Positions 17,899 through 27,279 are shown, numbered from the stretch's first letter. The stretch: 64,000 nucleotides of DNA from Salinibacterium sp. NG253 (GCF_015864945.1 NZ_JADYWF010000001.1:1302378-1366377); one strand, 5' to 3'. Numbers and translations: made by a program. The notes: generated from the sequence alone by a model not told the origin.

Positions 17899-19044
17899 CT
17901 AAGAGGCGGAAGCATCCGCCAGGTCAGGCAACAACGCTGTGATCGATTCCCTCCATCCAGAAATCACAGCAATCCCTTCAATAATTCGGTTGGTTGCGCG
18001 CCTGAGCGCTTTCGCTACAGGGTCCAAGTCACGAGCAGATTGACTCAAAATGCGGGTGCCGTCCCGGAACACGGTCAGGCCCACTGCGCCCTCCTCTGCG
18101 GAATTCACCAACGACAACATGCTGTTGAGGAATATGGCGCCGTCGTCGGTTACTTCTTCTTCGCCGGACTGATACCGCGTGATAATGTATTGCACCATCG
18201 CTCCAAGCCTCGAAATATCATCGTAAAAGGCATTTGCAAGCTCTTCCATACCATCGGCAGTCGGCTGGAGTTCGGCGGCAAGCGCGCGCGTAAGAAGAAG
18301 CTTTCCCGCAAAGCCTCTTCCTTGAGCGTCAGACTCCGCAGCATCAGCCGCGAATTGCGTAGACCTCTCTCCAACCGAACTCATCTCGGCCGAGAAGTCG
18401 CTCATTACTTCGATAACGTGGGATAGCGCGCCCTCGCCTTCAGCGAGAATGTCGATTATGCCGGGTTCCGCCGCTGAGGTGTCATCCTGATCCGGCGCAA
18501 TGGAACGGGCCACATCGTTCACAACGTCGATCGGGGCGCTGGCGGTTGCCGCGAATATGCTCGTTGCCCGCAGGGTTCCCCCACCACCATTCAACGATGC
18601 ACGGAGGCTATCTATGAGATCGTTTCTCGCTCCGATGAGCCCCGCGGTTGTTCGATTGAACTGAATCGTTCGTATCGTCGTAACGTCGAACGGTAAACGC
18701 CCGTACTCACCGATTTGGAGTGTCATTTTGCTCGGCTGGGAATGTCTTAGTCCAAGCTCATACATGACATTCGGGTTTGCATCGCTGAGGTCAGCGATCA
18801 CGACATCGGCATCACGGAGGTACGTAAAGATCTGGTCCGGAATCTCGCCTGCTTCGGCGATCCTGTCAGCTCTGACGGGCGACAATCCGAAGTGCGCACA
18901 AGCTGGCTCAAAGACCTCTTCCCACATCACAATAGATTGCTCATATCGTGCGCGTCCCGGCTGGCCCACCGGCTCAAGTCGGTCCCCAATAGGCGAGACT
19001 ATAAAGCAAGTGAGATTGGCGCCAAGCTGGTCATCTTCGGGCAT
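17899..19044 (-). CDS. Nucleoside deoxyribosyltransferase/TIR-like domain protein
   Basis: A 381-aa protein. Residues 1-150 fit the nucleoside 2-deoxyribosyltransferase-like fold, related to TIR-type effectors. They show CFIVSPIGDR at the start, RADRIAEAGEIPDQIF, and ADVVIADLSDANPNVMYELGLRH, whose Glu occupies the position of the catalytic nucleophile. The C-terminal 230 residues are mostly helical, acidic and unrecognised. Related N-terminal domains serve as nucleotide- or NAD-cleaving effectors in bacterial defence, usually with a partner. The ATG is preceded by AAAGGAAC. A 140-bp gap leads to the membrane protein gene on the same strand. An ordinary nucleoside-salvage role is less likely because of the long extra domain. 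Confidence 0.65.
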   Translation of the reverse strand: MPEDDQLGANLTCFIVSPIGDRLEPVGQPGRARYEQSIVMWEEVFEPACAHFGLSPVRADRIAEAGEIPDQIFTYLRDADVVIADLSDANPNVMYELGLRHSQPSKMTLQIGEYGRLPFDVTTIRTIQFNRTTAGLIGARNDLIDSLRASLNGGGGTLRATSIFAATASAPIDVVNDVARSIAPDQDDTSAAEPGIIDILAEGEGALSHVIEVMSDFSAEMSSVGERSTQFAADAAESDAQGRGFAGKLLLTRALAAELQPTADGMEELANAFYDDISRLGAMVQYIITRYQSGEEEVTDDGAIFLNSMLSLVNSAEEGAVGLTVFRDGTRILSQSARDLDPVAKALRRATNRIIEGIAVISGWRESITALLPDLADASAS

Positions 19045-19344
19045 GAGAGTTCCTTTGTTTTTGACTCAGACTAGCGGGATTCTCTGTTCGAAAAGTAGCT
19101 CGGGAAGAACGTGTCCTGTTTGGGCCTCAACGACGAGAAAAACGAAGGAGCGATGACCAAAGCATTGTCCTCGCCGACACTCAAAGCCCTAAAAGCTCGT
19201 TGTCCTGATCCTCACGAATCGAATCCAATCGGTCGATAATGTCGCATGCTGCTGGGGCCGGCCCGGCCTAGGCTAAAGAGAACGTGTGGACTCGCAGCTA
19301 CGACCGGACACTCGTCAATCATGAAATCCCGAGAGAGATCATCA
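19045..19344. other. Divergent intergenic region
   Basis: These 300 bases separate the deoxyribosyltransferase-like gene (minus strand) from the NUDIX gene (plus strand) and must hold both promoters. A possible -10 for the NUDIX direction is GATAAT at about 19225. No convincing gene or repeat is seen. Confidence 0.5.
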
Positions 19345-19743
19345 GTGAAGAAACAGCTCAACGTCGTCGGTGCCGTCATCGCGCGCGATGGCCTCATCCT
19401 CTGTGCCCAGCGCGGACCCGGCGGGGCTTTGCCCGGGATGTGGGAGTTCCCCGGCGGCAAGATCGAAGCCGGCGAGACTCCTCGTGATGCACTCGCGCGG
19501 GAGATCACCGAAGAGCTGGAGTGCGAGGTGGAAGTGGGCGAGTTGATCACCACGACATCTCACGAGTATGACTTTGGGATCGTCGTGCTGACGACCTTCT
19601 ACTGCGAACTGCTCTCCGGCACGCCGGTCCTGACCGAGCACGCGGAAGTCCGCTGGCTAGACCCCGCAGACCTAAGTTCACTTGAGTGGGCCCCTGCCGA
19701 CATCCCGGCGGTCAAGCTGATCCAGAAGGCGGCGAGCGCCTAG
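19345..19743 (+). CDS. NUDIX hydrolase, MutT/8-oxo-dGTPase-like
   Basis: A 132-aa protein. The full NUDIX box is GGKIEAGETPRDALAREITEELE, split here as GGKIEAGE and REITEELE (residues about 35-57); MWEFPGG before it is typical of MutT-type nucleoside triphosphate pyrophosphohydrolases. The GTG at 19345, with GAGAG upstream, places VVGAVI at the usual N-terminus; an ATG 24 bases earlier is the alternative. Its stop overlaps the helicase GTG by 1 nt (TAGTG), so the two are coupled. It could cleanse damaged nucleotides or hydrolyse another nucleotide in a helicase-linked system. Confidence 0.88.
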   Translation: MKKQLNVVGAVIARDGLILCAQRGPGGALPGMWEFPGGKIEAGETPRDALAREITEELECEVEVGELITTTSHEYDFGIVVLTTFYCELLSGTPVLTEHAEVRWLDPADLSSLEWAPADIPAVKLIQKAASA

Positions 19744-22655
19744 TGGCAACCGACCTTCGCGAACTCGAGCCCTTTGGCCAAGATGTCGAATTTGGGTACG
19801 TCGACAAGACCGTTCACGCTCCGCGAAGACGTCACCCTCACCTGGTTCTCAACACAAAGAACGACTCGATGCTGCGGGCGCTGCGAACTGAACTGCAGCG
19901 AGCCACCTCTTTCACATTTTCGGTGGCTTTCGTCTCGCCGCGTGCAATCGCATTGCTCAAACAGGAACTGATCGATTTCGAAGGCGTCGGGCGAATCATC
20001 ACCTCCGACTATCTCGGTTTCAACACACCCCACGCATTTTCGGAACTGCTCAATCTCAAAGAGCTCGGAATCGACGTTCGCATCCACAACGAGACTGCGT
20101 TCCATCCGAAGGGCTATGTCTTTCAACAGCCGAGCGGCGTCACTGCAATTCTCGGTAGTTCGAACCTCACTGAGACCGCTCTAGCGAAGAACCACGAATG
20201 GAACCTCCGGGTCTCAGCTACCCGCGATAGTGACCTCGCCGAACAATTCACCAACCTTCTTGACGATGAGCTATTCAACTCAACGCCTCTCACTCAAGGC
20301 TGGATCGACGACTACGCCGCCCACTACCGACCTCCGGCGCTAAGCCCGCGAGGCGGACGACGGTCGCCCCCAGCGCTCGATGAGCCAGAGACAGTCGGGG
20401 CGATCACTCCGAATGTCATGCAGGTCGATGCTCTCAGCGCGATAGCTACAGTGCGTGCGGCTCAGAAGGACCGAGCCCTGGTTATCTCCGCGACCGGCAC
20501 AGGAAAGACAATTCTTTCTGCTTTGGATGTTCGCGCCGTCAATCCGCAACGTCTACTCTTCGTTGCCCACCGTGAGCAGATCCTCGACCGAGCCATCACC
20601 GAGTTCCAGAAAGTACTCGGTGCGCCCAGAGCAGACTTTGGAAAGATCACCGGCAACGAGCGTGAGCCCGACAAGCGTTATGTTTTCGCCACTGTGCAAA
20701 CTCTCTCGCAGCAGCACGTACTCGACAGCTTGGACCCCACCACCTTCGACTACATCCTGATCGACGAAGTGCACCGTGCCGGCGCCAAGAGCTTCACGAG
20801 AGTCCTCGACCACTTTCAACCGAAGTTCCTTCTGGGGATGACGGCTACGCCCGAGCGCACTGACGGCGAGAACATCTTTGAGTTGTTCGACTACAACGTC
20901 CCGTACGAAATCAGATTGAACACCGCTCTCGAGCTGGAGATGCTCGCCCCGTTCCACTACTACGGGGTCGCTGACATCACATTCGACGACGGCTTCACCA
21001 CGACCGAAACGACTTCGCTTTCACGGCTTGTAACTCGAGAACGTATCGACCTGATCCTGAAGTCCATCGAGACCTACGGTCAGGCAGGAGCAAGCCCGTG
21101 CGGCCTGATCTTCTGCAGCCGCAAAGAGGAAGCGCACGCCCTCTCGGGTGAGCTCAACAAGCGGCATCTTCGCGGAAGGCAGCTGCGCACAGTCGCGCTC
21201 ACCGGCCAGGATTCGATCGAAGCGCGCGAGACTGTAGTTGAACGCCTTGAAGCGGGTGAACTCGATTACGTGCTCACAGTAGACATCTTCAACGAGGGTG
21301 TCGACATCCCCACCGTGAACCAGATCATCATGCTGCGCCAGACTCAGTCGAGCATCGTGTTTGTTCAGCAGCTCGGCCGCGGCCTTAGAAAGGTCGAGGG
21401 TAAGGATTACCTAGTCGTCATCGACTTCATCGGAAACTACGCGAACAACTTCCTCATCCCGATCGCGCTCTTTGGTGATGACTCGCTCAATAAGGAGTCG
21501 ATTCGCAAGAACCTCATCGCGGCCGAAGAAGTTGGCGTCCTCGCGGGTCTCTCGAGCGTGCGCTTTGACCAAATCTCCCAGAAGCGCGTCCTTGAATCCC
21601 TTGCGACCGTGAAGCTCGACAGCTTTCAGAACCTCAAAAGTGCGATTGAAACGGTGCGGAGACGTGTCGGTCGTGTGCCATTGCTCTCGGACTTCTTGAA
21701 GTTCGAGTCAGTCGACCCTGTTGTTCTTGCTACAAAAATGGGGAACTATCCCGCTCTGCTCGCCAAGGTCAAGGTGGCCGAAAACGAGCTCTCCGAGCAG
21801 GAATCACGAGCGCTCACGGTCGTCTCGAAAGAACTACTGACGGCCAAGCGCCCTCACGAATTGCTGCTCCTGCGCACGCTGTTGGCTATCGGGAACTTGG
21901 ACGACGAATCGGCAGCGGCGACGCTCGCTGCGGCGGGACTACCGGTCGACAACATCACCGCGAAAGCTGCTCTTCGAAGCCTTACGCTCGAGTTCAATAC
22001 TGCATCCGAGATCTCCACGTTCAAGAGCCCAGGCCCCGCGACCACAAACGACCGCGGAGCTGCCGAGCTAAGCCCAGAATTCGCAGACGCGTACCGAACG
22101 TCGGCCCCGTTTCGAGCCCACCTTGACGACGTGATCGACAGCGGTCTGCGACTCACAGCCGATCGCTACTCCCCCGCTGGGCCGTTCACTCCGGGTAGTC
22201 AGTATTCGCGCAAGGACGCAAGCCGACTTCTCAACTGGCGAAGCAACATGTACTCGACGATCTATGGCTACAAGGTTGATACGGACACGAGTACCTGCCC
22301 CATTTTCGTGACGCTTCACAAGTCCGAAGAAGTCTCCGAGAGCACCGCCTACGATGATGAGCTGCTCGACTCCCACACGATGCTTTGGTACACGCGCAGT
22401 AGAACCAATCTGGAGACCCCCGAAGTCCGCAAGATTCTCGACGGGGCAGTCGACATCCATGTGTTCTCAAAAAAGAGCGATGCAGACGGCCCAGGTCATT
22501 ACTACCTTGGTCAAGCAACTGCGCAGCAGGCTGAGCAAACGACGATGCCCGGCGCAGCAGGCAAAGAACTTTCTGTCGTGCGAATGCACCTGCGATTCGA
22601 AAAGCCAATCCCCGCGGGCCTCTTCGATTACTTCCATACGAACCTTACGGAGTAG
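19743..22655 (+). CDS. PLD-nuclease/SF2 helicase fusion with DUF3427
   Basis: About 970 aa. Residues 25-190 form a phospholipase D-like domain with one HxK motif (HPKGYVF, His near 121) and GSSNLTETAL behind it, as in PLD nucleases that dimerise. The SF2 motor follows: ATGTGKT near 250, DEVH near 341, MTATPERTD, and QQLGRGLRK as motif VI. From about residue 600 the DUF3427 region ends with a segment (YSRKDASRLLNW, then YGYKVD) also seen in restriction-like helicases. It is probably an ATP-driven nuclease acting on foreign or damaged DNA. It is coupled to the upstream NUDIX gene by a 1-nt overlap. Confidence 0.88.
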   Translation: MATDLRELEPFGQDVEFGYVDKTVHAPRRRHPHLVLNTKNDSMLRALRTELQRATSFTFSVAFVSPRAIALLKQELIDFEGVGRIITSDYLGFNTPHAFSELLNLKELGIDVRIHNETAFHPKGYVFQQPSGVTAILGSSNLTETALAKNHEWNLRVSATRDSDLAEQFTNLLDDELFNSTPLTQGWIDDYAAHYRPPALSPRGGRRSPPALDEPETVGAITPNVMQVDALSAIATVRAAQKDRALVISATGTGKTILSALDVRAVNPQRLLFVAHREQILDRAITEFQKVLGAPRADFGKITGNEREPDKRYVFATVQTLSQQHVLDSLDPTTFDYILIDEVHRAGAKSFTRVLDHFQPKFLLGMTATPERTDGENIFELFDYNVPYEIRLNTALELEMLAPFHYYGVADITFDDGFTTTETTSLSRLVTRERIDLILKSIETYGQAGASPCGLIFCSRKEEAHALSGELNKRHLRGRQLRTVALTGQDSIEARETVVERLEAGELDYVLTVDIFNEGVDIPTVNQIIMLRQTQSSIVFVQQLGRGLRKVEGKDYLVVIDFIGNYANNFLIPIALFGDDSLNKESIRKNLIAAEEVGVLAGLSSVRFDQISQKRVLESLATVKLDSFQNLKSAIETVRRRVGRVPLLSDFLKFESVDPVVLATKMGNYPALLAKVKVAENELSEQESRALTVVSKELLTAKRPHELLLLRTLLAIGNLDDESAAATLAAAGLPVDNITAKAALRSLTLEFNTASEISTFKSPGPATTNDRGAAELSPEFADAYRTSAPFRAHLDDVIDSGLRLTADRYSPAGPFTPGSQYSRKDASRLLNWRSNMYSTIYGYKVDTDTSTCPIFVTLHKSEEVSESTAYDDELLDSHTMLWYTRSRTNLETPEVRKILDGAVDIHVFSKKSDADGPGHYYLGQATAQQAEQTTMPGAAGKELSVVRMHLRFEKPIPAGLFDYFHTNLTE

Positions 22656-22721
22656 CTGCCACTCGGGGCACTGCGCGTCGCTCCGCACCGAAAAGTCAGC
22701 ACCCCCTGCCACACTAGCCAC

Positions 22722-24872
22722 GTGACAGATACCCGCACCGATGCCCTGGCCGTTCTCCGCACGCTTGTGGGCAACGAGACTGCCGATTTTCATGAGGGAC
22801 AGTTTGAGGCGATCGAGACGCTCGTCGATGGGCGCCGCCGCGCGCTCGTGGTGCAGCGTACGGGGTGGGGAAAGTCCGCCGTCTACTTCGTTTCCACGCT
22901 GCTCATGCGCCGGCGAGGTGCGGGCCCTACTGTGCTCGTGTCGCCACTGCTGGCGCTCATGCGGGATCAGATTGCTGCGGCATCCCGCGCCGGAGTTCGT
23001 GCCGTCGCCATCAACTCCACCAACCCGCACGAATGGGCCGAAGTTCAGCAGCAGCTCGCCAACGATGAAGTCGACGTGCTGCTCGTCTCGCCCGAACGCC
23101 TCAACAACCCCAGCTTTCGCGACAACCAACTGCCCGCACTGATCAACCGCATCGGGATGCTCGTCGTCGACGAAGCGCACTGCATCAGCGACTGGGGCCA
23201 CGACTTTCGCCCCGACTACCGCCGCCTGCGCGAACTCATCGCCACCATGCCCGACGGCGTCCCCGTGCTCGCCACCACCGCCACCGCCAACTCCCGCGTC
23301 GTCGCCGACATCGCCGCGCAACTCGAAACCGGGAGCAGCGACAGCGCCGAAAACACAGCCACGGGCGGCACCGAAGTCGTCACCATCCGCGGCCCCCTTG
23401 CGCGAGCATCCTTGCGCTTGGGTGTCCTTAAACTGCCGGATGCCCGAGCTCGCCTCGGCTGGCTGCTGAGCCACCTCGCCGAACTGCCCGGCAGCGGCAT
23501 CATCTACACGCTCACCGTTTCGGCCGCCGAAGACACCGCGCGGCTACTGCGCGACAGCGGCATGGATGTGCGCGCCTACACCGGCAAAACCGACCCACAA
23601 GAACGCGAAGAATCCGAACAGGCACTCAAGAACAACACCGTGAAAGCCCTCGTCGCCACGAGCGCGCTCGGCATGGGCTTCGACAAACCCGACCTCGGCT
23701 TCGTCGTGCACCTCGGCGCCCCCTCCTCCCCCGTCGCCTACTACCAACAGGTCGGCCGCGCCGGTCGTGCCACCGACAACGCCGACGTGCTGCTGATGCC
23801 GGGCCGCGAAGACGAAGACATCTGGGAATACTTCGCCACCGCATCCATGCCCGACCAAGCCAACGCCGAACTCGTAATTGCCGAGCTGACTGCCGCCGCC
23901 AGCTCTGGGGCCGGGCCCGTCTCCACGCCAGCGCTCGAAGCCCGCGTGAACCTGCGCCGCACCCCACTCGAACTGCTACTGAAAGTGCTCGACGTCGATG
24001 GCGCCGTCGCGCGGGTTCAGGGCGGCTGGACCGCCACCGGCCAAGCCTGGAGCTACGACGCCGAACGCTACGCCGGAGTCACCGCCGCCCGCCGAGCCGA
24101 ACAACAACACATGCTCGACTACGAACAACTGCCCGCCGGCACCGAAGGCTGCCGCATGGAATACCTGCAACGCGCCCTCGACGACGACACCGCCACCCCC
24201 TGCGGCCGCTGCGACAACTGCGCCGGCATCTGGTACCCCACCGACATCAGCACGGATGCCACCACCCGCGCCACCGCCACCCTCGACAAAGTCGGCGTCC
24301 CCATCGAACCCCGCGCCCAATGGCCCACCGGTGCCGACAAGCTCGGCGTCCCCGTGCGCGGACGCATCAATCCCGAACTCCGCGCCACCGAAGGCCGCGC
24401 CCTCGCCCGCCTCACCGACCTCGGCTGGGGCGGAACCCTGCGCACCCTCTTCGCCCCCGGCACCCCCGACGCGCCCGCGAGCCCCGCGCTCGTCGCGGCC
24501 TGCGTCCGGGTGCTCGCCGATTGGGGCTGGGATGAGCGACCCGTCGCCGTCGTCTCGATGCCGTCACGCAGCCGACCACAACTCGTGGCATCCGTCGCCG
24601 AAGCCCTCGCCAGCGCCGGCAAGCTGCCCTACCTCGGCGCGCTCTCGCTCACGGGCGATGGGCCACACGGCGACCCCGGCGGAAACAGCGCCTACCGGCT
24701 CGCAAGCGTGTGGGGGCAGTTCGCGTGGGCCGGAGACGAACTACCTCAGGGCCCGATCCTGCTCGTTGATGATCTCGTCGACTCCCGCTGGACACTCACG
24801 ATTGCCGCCAAAGCACTCCGCGAAGCCGGGGCGGATGCCGTGCTCCCGTTCGCGCTCGCGCTGCGCGGGTAA
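22722..24872 (+). CDS. recQ: RecQ-family DNA helicase with C-terminal phosphoribosyltransferase domain
   Basis: A 716-aa protein with a GTG start. RTGWGKS is near 46, DEAH at 150-153 (VVDEAHCISDWGHDFR), and QVGRAGR is motif VI. The zinc-binding cluster ends in CGRCDNC. The last 100 residues hold a phosphoribosyltransferase-type loop, ILLVDDLVDSRWTL (near 680), resembling ComF, in place of an HRDC domain. The motor unwinds forked DNA 3' to 5'. What the PRTase-like part binds is unknown; it may sense PRPP or a nucleotide. It starts 66 bp after the PLD-helicase gene, in the same direction. Confidence 0.93.
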   Translation: MTDTRTDALAVLRTLVGNETADFHEGQFEAIETLVDGRRRALVVQRTGWGKSAVYFVSTLLMRRRGAGPTVLVSPLLALMRDQIAAASRAGVRAVAINSTNPHEWAEVQQQLANDEVDVLLVSPERLNNPSFRDNQLPALINRIGMLVVDEAHCISDWGHDFRPDYRRLRELIATMPDGVPVLATTATANSRVVADIAAQLETGSSDSAENTATGGTEVVTIRGPLARASLRLGVLKLPDARARLGWLLSHLAELPGSGIIYTLTVSAAEDTARLLRDSGMDVRAYTGKTDPQEREESEQALKNNTVKALVATSALGMGFDKPDLGFVVHLGAPSSPVAYYQQVGRAGRATDNADVLLMPGREDEDIWEYFATASMPDQANAELVIAELTAAASSGAGPVSTPALEARVNLRRTPLELLLKVLDVDGAVARVQGGWTATGQAWSYDAERYAGVTAARRAEQQHMLDYEQLPAGTEGCRMEYLQRALDDDTATPCGRCDNCAGIWYPTDISTDATTRATATLDKVGVPIEPRAQWPTGADKLGVPVRGRINPELRATEGRALARLTDLGWGGTLRTLFAPGTPDAPASPALVAACVRVLADWGWDERPVAVVSMPSRSRPQLVASVAEALASAGKLPYLGALSLTGDGPHGDPGGNSAYRLASVWGQFAWAGDELPQGPILLVDDLVDSRWTLTIAAKALREAGADAVLPFALALRG

Positions 24873-25060
24873 CCCTGCGCGGATAACCGCAGGCGACGAA
24901 CCCCTCGCGGCCTCGCAACCGTTAGCCGTGTGTAGCGAACCCACCACCGGGCATCCGCGGCCCCGGGCGCTCCGCACGCTCCCTGCCGCTTCACCGGCAA
25001 GAAAGCTATTCTGTTAACTCAAGCAACGGAGCCGTTGCAGTGCGATCGGAGGTCGCCACA

Positions 25061-25891
25061 ATGTCAGGTCTCTTCTCACAGCAGAGCCCCTCCCAGTACG
25101 CGCGCTCGCTCGAACGCCACTCCGACGCCATGATCGCCGCCGCAAACACCAACGGTCGCGCTCTTCCCTCCGACACCACGCCCCACAACTTCGCCCTCGG
25201 AGCATTTCTCTCACTGTTCGCGATTCCTCTCGCGATCGCCGCCGCTATCCTTGTAGGCCTGCTGGGCTTCGGAATCGCAGCCATCTTCGGAGCCCTCGGA
25301 ATGCTCACGGCATTTCAACTCTTTACCCTAGGTTCTCGCCACACCATCACGCGCGGCCGTGACTTCATGTTCGCCCTCATCGTTGGCACCATCGCTACCG
25401 TGCTCGGAGCCCTCTCCGGCCTGCTCTCTGACGTCTACACCAGCTTCATTTCTAACGGCGGCACGACCGGAATCATTGAGGACATCCTCGCGGGGCGCGC
25501 CGATTTTCCTTTCCCGACCCGGGCCGAACAAGTTGCCATTCCGCTTACCGTCACCGCCGTTGTCGCCATCCTCGTGATTGTCATGAACGTCGCCAAAGCC
25601 CTTGCTGCCCACCGCGACAACCTCATGGCGAAAGCCAATGCTGCGGCCACATCAGCAACTACCCGCTTCGAGACGTCGCGGCAAGCATTGTCGTCATCAG
25701 CCACCAACTCGGCGAATGCAGCCAATCGTTTTGCCAATCACGTCATGACTATCAATGCCTCATCCCCCGGGATCATCCTCAACGGAAAGCCACTCGACGA
25801 ACAGGAGACCACGAAGGGGTTCTCGTCGAGGGTGAGCGACCTCGCCCACAAAGCCATCAGGGCGTGGTCAGGTCTTCGAACCGAGAGATAG
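25061..25891 (+). CDS. Membrane protein, related to 26037-26609
   Basis: About 276 aa, from an ATG with GGAGG 8 nt upstream. Four hydrophobic helices are predicted (about 45-70, 75-95, 105-130, 165-185). They are followed by a long Ala/Ser/Thr-rich helical tail with basic residues (ALAAHRDNLMAKANAAATSA). The segment TRGRDFMFALIVGTIA to SNGGTTGI aligns with TGRGFTAATGIGIIT to NDGSGSI in the next gene, so the two are diverged paralogs. No enzymatic motif. Function unknown. Confidence 0.7.
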   Translation: MSGLFSQQSPSQYARSLERHSDAMIAAANTNGRALPSDTTPHNFALGAFLSLFAIPLAIAAAILVGLLGFGIAAIFGALGMLTAFQLFTLGSRHTITRGRDFMFALIVGTIATVLGALSGLLSDVYTSFISNGGTTGIIEDILAGRADFPFPTRAEQVAIPLTVTAVVAILVIVMNVAKALAAHRDNLMAKANAAATSATTRFETSRQALSSSATNSANAANRFANHVMTINASSPGIILNGKPLDEQETTKGFSSRVSDLAHKAIRAWSGLRTER

Positions 25892-26036
25892 GCATCCACG
25901 GGAAACAGCCACCCGATGGGTGCGGCATCGAGATCATCGCCCTGAAAAGCCCACACCGGAGGAATACTTAGGTATCGTTAGCGCTAGTAACGACGCTCGG
26001 TGAGAGATTCCCGCCGCGTCTACGAAGGTGGCACCC

Positions 26037-26609
26037 ATGTCAGAAATGCACCCCAGCCCCTCACACGGCAGCTACGCGACCGCCAAGGGCCGGATCTTCG
26101 AAGTCGAGGCCCAAGTCGCCGCCGCTGAACAGCGCCGCGGCAACATCCTCCCCGAACCAAAACGGCCCTACAGCTTTCGTCGGGGACTGCTCTTCGCCCT
26201 CCTCACCATCCCCAGCACCGTCATGTTCGTTGCAGTATTCGGTCTCAACTCGCCCATGGCCGGCATCGCGCTCACGCCACTGGCCGTCGTTGTCGCCTTT
26301 GGCCTGTTCTCGTACGGCTCCGGGCGCCGCCCCGTCACCGGCCGGGGCTTCACCGCCGCCACCGGAATCGGCATCATCACCATGATCGCGGGTGCCGTCA
26401 TCAGCACCCCCTACAGCCGCTACTTGACCTACCTTTACAACGACGGCAGCGGCAGCATTCTCAGCAGTGATTTCGGCAACACCTTCACGATCTGGGTGAA
26501 CGCGAACATCGGAAACATAGTTATCCCGAGCGCCCTCGTAATGGTGATCTCCGTCGTGATGGTGTGGAGAAAAGCGCGAGCAGCCGAGGCCAGCACAGCA
26601 GCCCCGTAG
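26037..26609 (+). CDS. Membrane protein, paralog of 25061-25891
   Basis: About 190 aa. GAAGGTGG lies just upstream of the chosen ATG at 26037; a GTG three codons earlier is possible. Four hydrophobic segments are seen (about 47-67, 70-90, 102-125, 155-178) and the C-terminus is basic then Ala-rich. It lacks the long helical tail of its paralog. The shared GR-x-F and N-x-G pattern between helices 2 and 4 is the main similarity. No function can be assigned. Confidence 0.7.
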   Translation: MSEMHPSPSHGSYATAKGRIFEVEAQVAAAEQRRGNILPEPKRPYSFRRGLLFALLTIPSTVMFVAVFGLNSPMAGIALTPLAVVVAFGLFSYGSGRRPVTGRGFTAATGIGIITMIAGAVISTPYSRYLTYLYNDGSGSILSSDFGNTFTIWVNANIGNIVIPSALVMVISVVMVWRKARAAEASTAAP

Positions 26610-26643
26610 CGAGCATCCCACTCATCCCTCGGGCCGATCACGG

Positions 26644-26695
26644 TTGACTTTCGTAACCCAGAGGCGTCTAATGGGAATACCCCTTGGGGGTATCC
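26644..26695 (+). promoter_or_regulatory. Copper-responsive promoter and CsoR operator
   Basis: A sigma-70-like promoter reads TTGACT (26644-26649), 17-bp spacer, TCTAAT (26667-26672). Directly after the -10 lies a perfect 7-bp inverted repeat, ATACCCC-TTG-GGGGTAT (26677-26693), the form expected for a CsoR-family operator. GAAGGGAG precedes the csoR ATG at 26712. Apo-CsoR would block transcription here and release on Cu(I) binding. Confidence 0.8.
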
Positions 26696-26711
26696 GGTTG
26701 AAGGGAGCACA

Positions 26712-26993
26712 ATGCCTGGTTACGACGACAACAAAGAACTGCTGCTCAAGCGACTGCGTCGCGCCGAGGGTCAGGTGCGCGGCATCCACCGCATGATCGA
26801 AGAAGACACCTACTGCATCGACGTGCTCACTCAGGTGTCGGCCGCCACGAAGGCTCTCGAGTCAGTCGCGCTTGCTCTGCTCGACGACCACCTCAACCAC
26901 TGCGTCGCCGAAGCCAGCCGTGAAGGCGGAGCTGTCGCCGACGAAAAACTTCGCGAAGCGAGCGCCGCCATCGCGCGCCTCGTTCGTTCCTAG
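26712..26993 (+). CDS. csoR: CsoR copper-sensing repressor
   Basis: A 93-aa all-helical repressor of the CsoR/RcnR family. The Cu(I) ligands Cys35, His60 and Cys64 are all present (YCIDVL, DDHLNHC), which separates it from the persulfide-sensing CstR branch. The DNA-contacting LKRLRRAEGQVRGIHRM helix is intact. It opens the operon csoR-copZ-copA and lies behind a matching operator, so autoregulation is very likely. Confidence 0.93.
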   Translation: MPGYDDNKELLLKRLRRAEGQVRGIHRMIEEDTYCIDVLTQVSAATKALESVALALLDDHLNHCVAEASREGGAVADEKLREASAAIARLVRS

Positions 26994-27054
26994 AACTCGT
27001 TCCTAACAACAACTTCCGCCCGCGCCTCGCGCCTGCGGCAATCGAAGGAGAAAC

Positions 27055-27279
27055 ATGTCTCACACCGCCGATTATCTGGTCGAAGGAATGACCTGCAGCC
27101 ACTGCGTCTCCAGCGTCACCGAAGAACTTTCTGAAGTGGATGGCGTCACCGAGGTTTCGGTTGACCTCGCCTCGGGCCTGCCCTCCACCGTTTCTGTCAC
27201 GTCGGAGACTCCCCTCGACGACGCCACTGTCAGCGCCGCAATCGAGGAGGCCGGCTACACGTTCGTGAAGAGTCTCTAA
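27055..27279 (+). CDS. copZ: Copper chaperone, HMA domain
   Basis: A 74-aa single heavy-metal-associated domain with GMTCSHC at about residues 11-17, the Cu(I) site. It delivers copper to the ATPase encoded next. GAAGGAG precedes the ATG. The stop overlaps the copA start by one base (TAATG), so translation of chaperone and pump is coupled. It lies 61 bp after csoR. Confidence 0.92.
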   Translation: MSHTADYLVEGMTCSHCVSSVTEELSEVDGVTEVSVDLASGLPSTVSVTSETPLDDATVSAAIEEAGYTFVKSL

